Below the pieces are notes generated by a model. That model was not told the DNA's origin. It searched no databases and saw only the letters and a list, made by a program, of their open reading frames with translations. This document shows, piece by piece, positions 62,494-64,000 of a stretch of DNA of 64,000 bases. Numbering within the stretch: position 1 is the first letter of the stretch; the number at the start of each line of letters is the position of its first letter. The stretch lies in contig SMSO01000034.1 in NCBI GenBank assembly GCA_004764695.1, positions 1,505,501-1,569,500 on the forward strand. The letters run 5' to 3'. This stretch comes from Schizochytrium sp. TIO01 (taxonomy: Eukaryota > Sar > Bigyra > Thraustochytrida > Thraustochytriidae). The position numbers and the translations under genes are program-made.

Positions 62494-62525
62494 GTACGTA
62501 CGTACGTACGTACGTACGTACGTAT
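62494..62525. repeat. (ACGT)n self-complementary microsatellite
   Basis: About eight ACGT units; every unit is its own reverse complement, so the tract can fold on itself. Confidence 0.9.
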
Positions 62526-63218
62526 TATACAGCACACTCCTCAAAGACCATCCCAGCTACACTCCCCCCGTTCCCACTATTCTCTCTGTTACCTTTATTA
62601 CCTACGTTACCTTGGTTCCCTATGTTCACATTGTTACCCTCGTTACCTTGGGCTCGAAGCGAGGATATCCTTGGAGATACGTTAGATCATGATATTCTCG
62701 ATCATGCGTGATATACTTGATCTTCAGTGATATGCTTTTGTATAGGAACGAATAGATGCGGGTTCCCAGCTAGTGTGGTGTGGGTACAGTTTGGGGTAGG
62801 AAGCTGGGTAGTCGGAAAGCGCCTTGGCGGGATCCGAGCGAGCGGAATCCGCCTTTGCGCGATCCTGGGGTCTGAAGATTGGCAAAGGTTGGCGAGGAAG
62901 AAAGCCTCGTGGAAAGCGTCTTGGCACCCGGCAGACACGTAACTCTTGGCTGCGACCTGCCTTGATATTGCAAACATAGCAGGTGCCGCGAAAGAGGGCT
63001 CAAAGACTTTGTTTGGGTGCTTTTCAGGATTCGTTGGAGGAGGACAAGAAGAGGAGGGAGGAGGTACGAGAAGAAGAGGCAAAATAGGGGCCTCGGCGAG
63101 CTTCGTGAGGAAGGCTTCGAGCGGCGTCCTGGTGGCAGGAGCTGCTGTCTGGGGCGAACACGCTTTTGCAGGAAAGACAATTGCTCGGGCTGCAAGTACG
63201 TGTACTGAGAACAACATC

Positions 63219-64000
63219 ATGTCTTCTATTCGCAAGGTTGATGAGGGTATCCTCTTCGTGTCAGAGCCCAACCCATTCATGTTTGGTAATGGCAAGAATG
63301 ACCCGAACAATTCCGCATGGACCAATAAAAACTGGCTCAAAAGCAGATTCCACTTCAGTTTTGCAGAGTATCATAACCCTCGCAACAGCCACTTTGGAAA
63401 GATGCGTGTTATGAACGACGATTTAGTTCAGCCAAACCGCGGGTTTGGAGCGCACCCTCATGCAAATATGGAGATCGTCACCTATGTTGTTCATGGTGAG
63501 CTCAGTCATGCAGACAACAAAGGGAACCAGGAAAGCCTCGGTCGGCACAGCACACAATTTATGTCCGCCGGCCAGGGCGTTGTTCACTCCGAGTTCAACG
63601 ACTCCACGAAGTCTCCTGTTCGCTTCATTCAAATGTGGTTTATGCCCCGCATGATGAACATTGATACTCGCTATGGCTCAACGCAAGGTAATGCCGAAGC
63701 CCTCACTAATAAGTGGCAGCACCTTGTGTCTGATGATGACTCCTCCTTTTCTACGCCAGTGAAGATTTGCCAAGATATTAACATCTACGTAACCCTGCTC
63801 GATGAAGGCAAGGAAATTGACTTTCACGTTAACTCAAACCGCCAAGCATACCTTCTTTGTGTTGAAGGAACTGTTACGCTGCAGGGTACACGTGGCGATG
63901 GCAAGGAAGAGAAGACGGAGTTGAAAGCACACGATGCAGCTGAGCTCTTCGGCGACATTAAGCTCAACATGCACGCCGAAGCGACTGGCACCCATTTACT
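63219..64000 (+). CDS. Pirin-family cupin (3' end outside window)
   Basis: ATG at 63219; the frame is still open at 64000. The bicupin start has iron ligands H79-x-H81 in the stretch HPHANME and H123-x-E125 in HSE, at the same spacing as human pirin. Other family blocks are 'RFHFSFAEYHN', 'MRVMNDDLVQP', 'FGAHPH', 'YVVHGELSHAD' and 'FMSAGQGVVHSEFN'. Pirins are iron-containing nuclear redox sensors or quercetinase-like dioxygenases; the role here is unknown. The first 25 residues are an extension compared with human pirin. About 260 codons are visible, so the C-terminal part is missing. The reverse-strand frame 62702-63340 overlapping the start is its antisense. Confidence 0.92.
   Translation, partial: MSSIRKVDEGILFVSEPNPFMFGNGKNDPNNSAWTNKNWLKSRFHFSFAEYHNPRNSHFGKMRVMNDDLVQPNRGFGAHPHANMEIVTYVVHGELSHADNKGNQESLGRHSTQFMSAGQGVVHSEFNDSTKSPVRFIQMWFMPRMMNIDTRYGSTQGNAEALTNKWQHLVSDDDSSFSTPVKICQDINIYVTLLDEGKEIDFHVNSNRQAYLLCVEGTVTLQGTRGDGKEEKTELKAHDAAELFGDIKLNMHAEATGTHL

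Larger units (their letters stand above)
60803..63218. other. Microsatellite-rich intergenic region, 2.4 kb
   Basis: Divergent spacer upstream of the GST-like and pirin genes, with many simple repeats (listed separately). Open frames at 61207-61617, 62254-62692 and 62702-63340 are repeat-driven or antisense to the pirin start. No other gene is seen. Confidence 0.5.

Noticed and set aside
62494-62525. The (ACGT)n tract as a regulatory operator
   Set aside because: It is a simple sequence repeat among other microsatellites; self-complementarity alone does not make it an operator.
62702-63340. 212-codon reverse-strand open frame over the pirin start
   Set aside because: It overlaps the clearly conserved pirin N-terminus in antisense, and its sequence has no recognisable domain. 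It is a by-product of the coding strand and GC-rich DNA.

Overview
The window is nuclear DNA of a single-celled, flagellate-type eukaryote. The genes are long, mostly uninterrupted frames. The few introns I could place are short (54-257 nt) with GT-AG ends. Intergenic DNA is AT-rich with microsatellites. The protein set is eukaryotic: VPS15, the Cockayne syndrome A protein, a sirtuin, hormone-sensitive lipase, pirin and ciliary coiled-coil proteins. A thraustochytrid-like or other stramenopile protist fits best; this is inference from gene style and content, since no rRNA or marker gene is present.

Layout. Positions 1-9400: an orphan Ser/Pro-rich protein, a CCDC42/CFAP73-type ciliary coiled-coil gene divergent from a second coiled-coil gene, an orphan protein, a 117-bp tandem repeat, and a small spliced secreted Cys-rich gene. 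Positions 9400-25000: mitochondrial-type GatB, an orphan, a sirtuin sharing a 250-bp promoter with ERCC8/CSA, a two-exon IQ-motif kinase whose ATP-anchoring lysine is arginine, a four-helix membrane protein, a SAM-like protein, and a bacterial-type TrmH tRNA methyltransferase. Positions 25600-40000: a 2.3-kilo-residue protein with p25-alpha-like, IQ, WW and TPR regions, and then VPS15. Positions 40000-54600: a spliced orphan, a multi-pass membrane protein with a fresh internal duplication, hormone-sensitive lipase, a possible Jhy-like protein, a Dad2-like kinetochore protein, and a Rieske/cytochrome-b5-reductase fusion. Positions 56000-64000: a protein built from about twenty 47/51-residue coiled-coil repeats, a GST-like protein, a microsatellite-rich gap, and a pirin gene running off the end.

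There is no operon logic. Genes lie as independent convergent or divergent units. Several probably serve the microtubule cytoskeleton and cilium (CCDC42/CFAP73, p25-alpha/IQ/WW protein, Jhy-like, Dad2-like and possibly the repeat protein). Others serve vesicle trafficking (VPS15), DNA repair (CSA), tRNA maturation (GatB, TrmH) and lipid mobilisation (HSL).

The most notable items are the 47/51-residue repeat protein, the Dad2-like gene outside fungi, the eubacterial-type TrmH, the naturally Lys-less kinase, the p25-alpha/WW/TPR giant, and the 117-bp non-coding tandem repeat. I found no tRNA, rRNA, CRISPR array or intact transposon.
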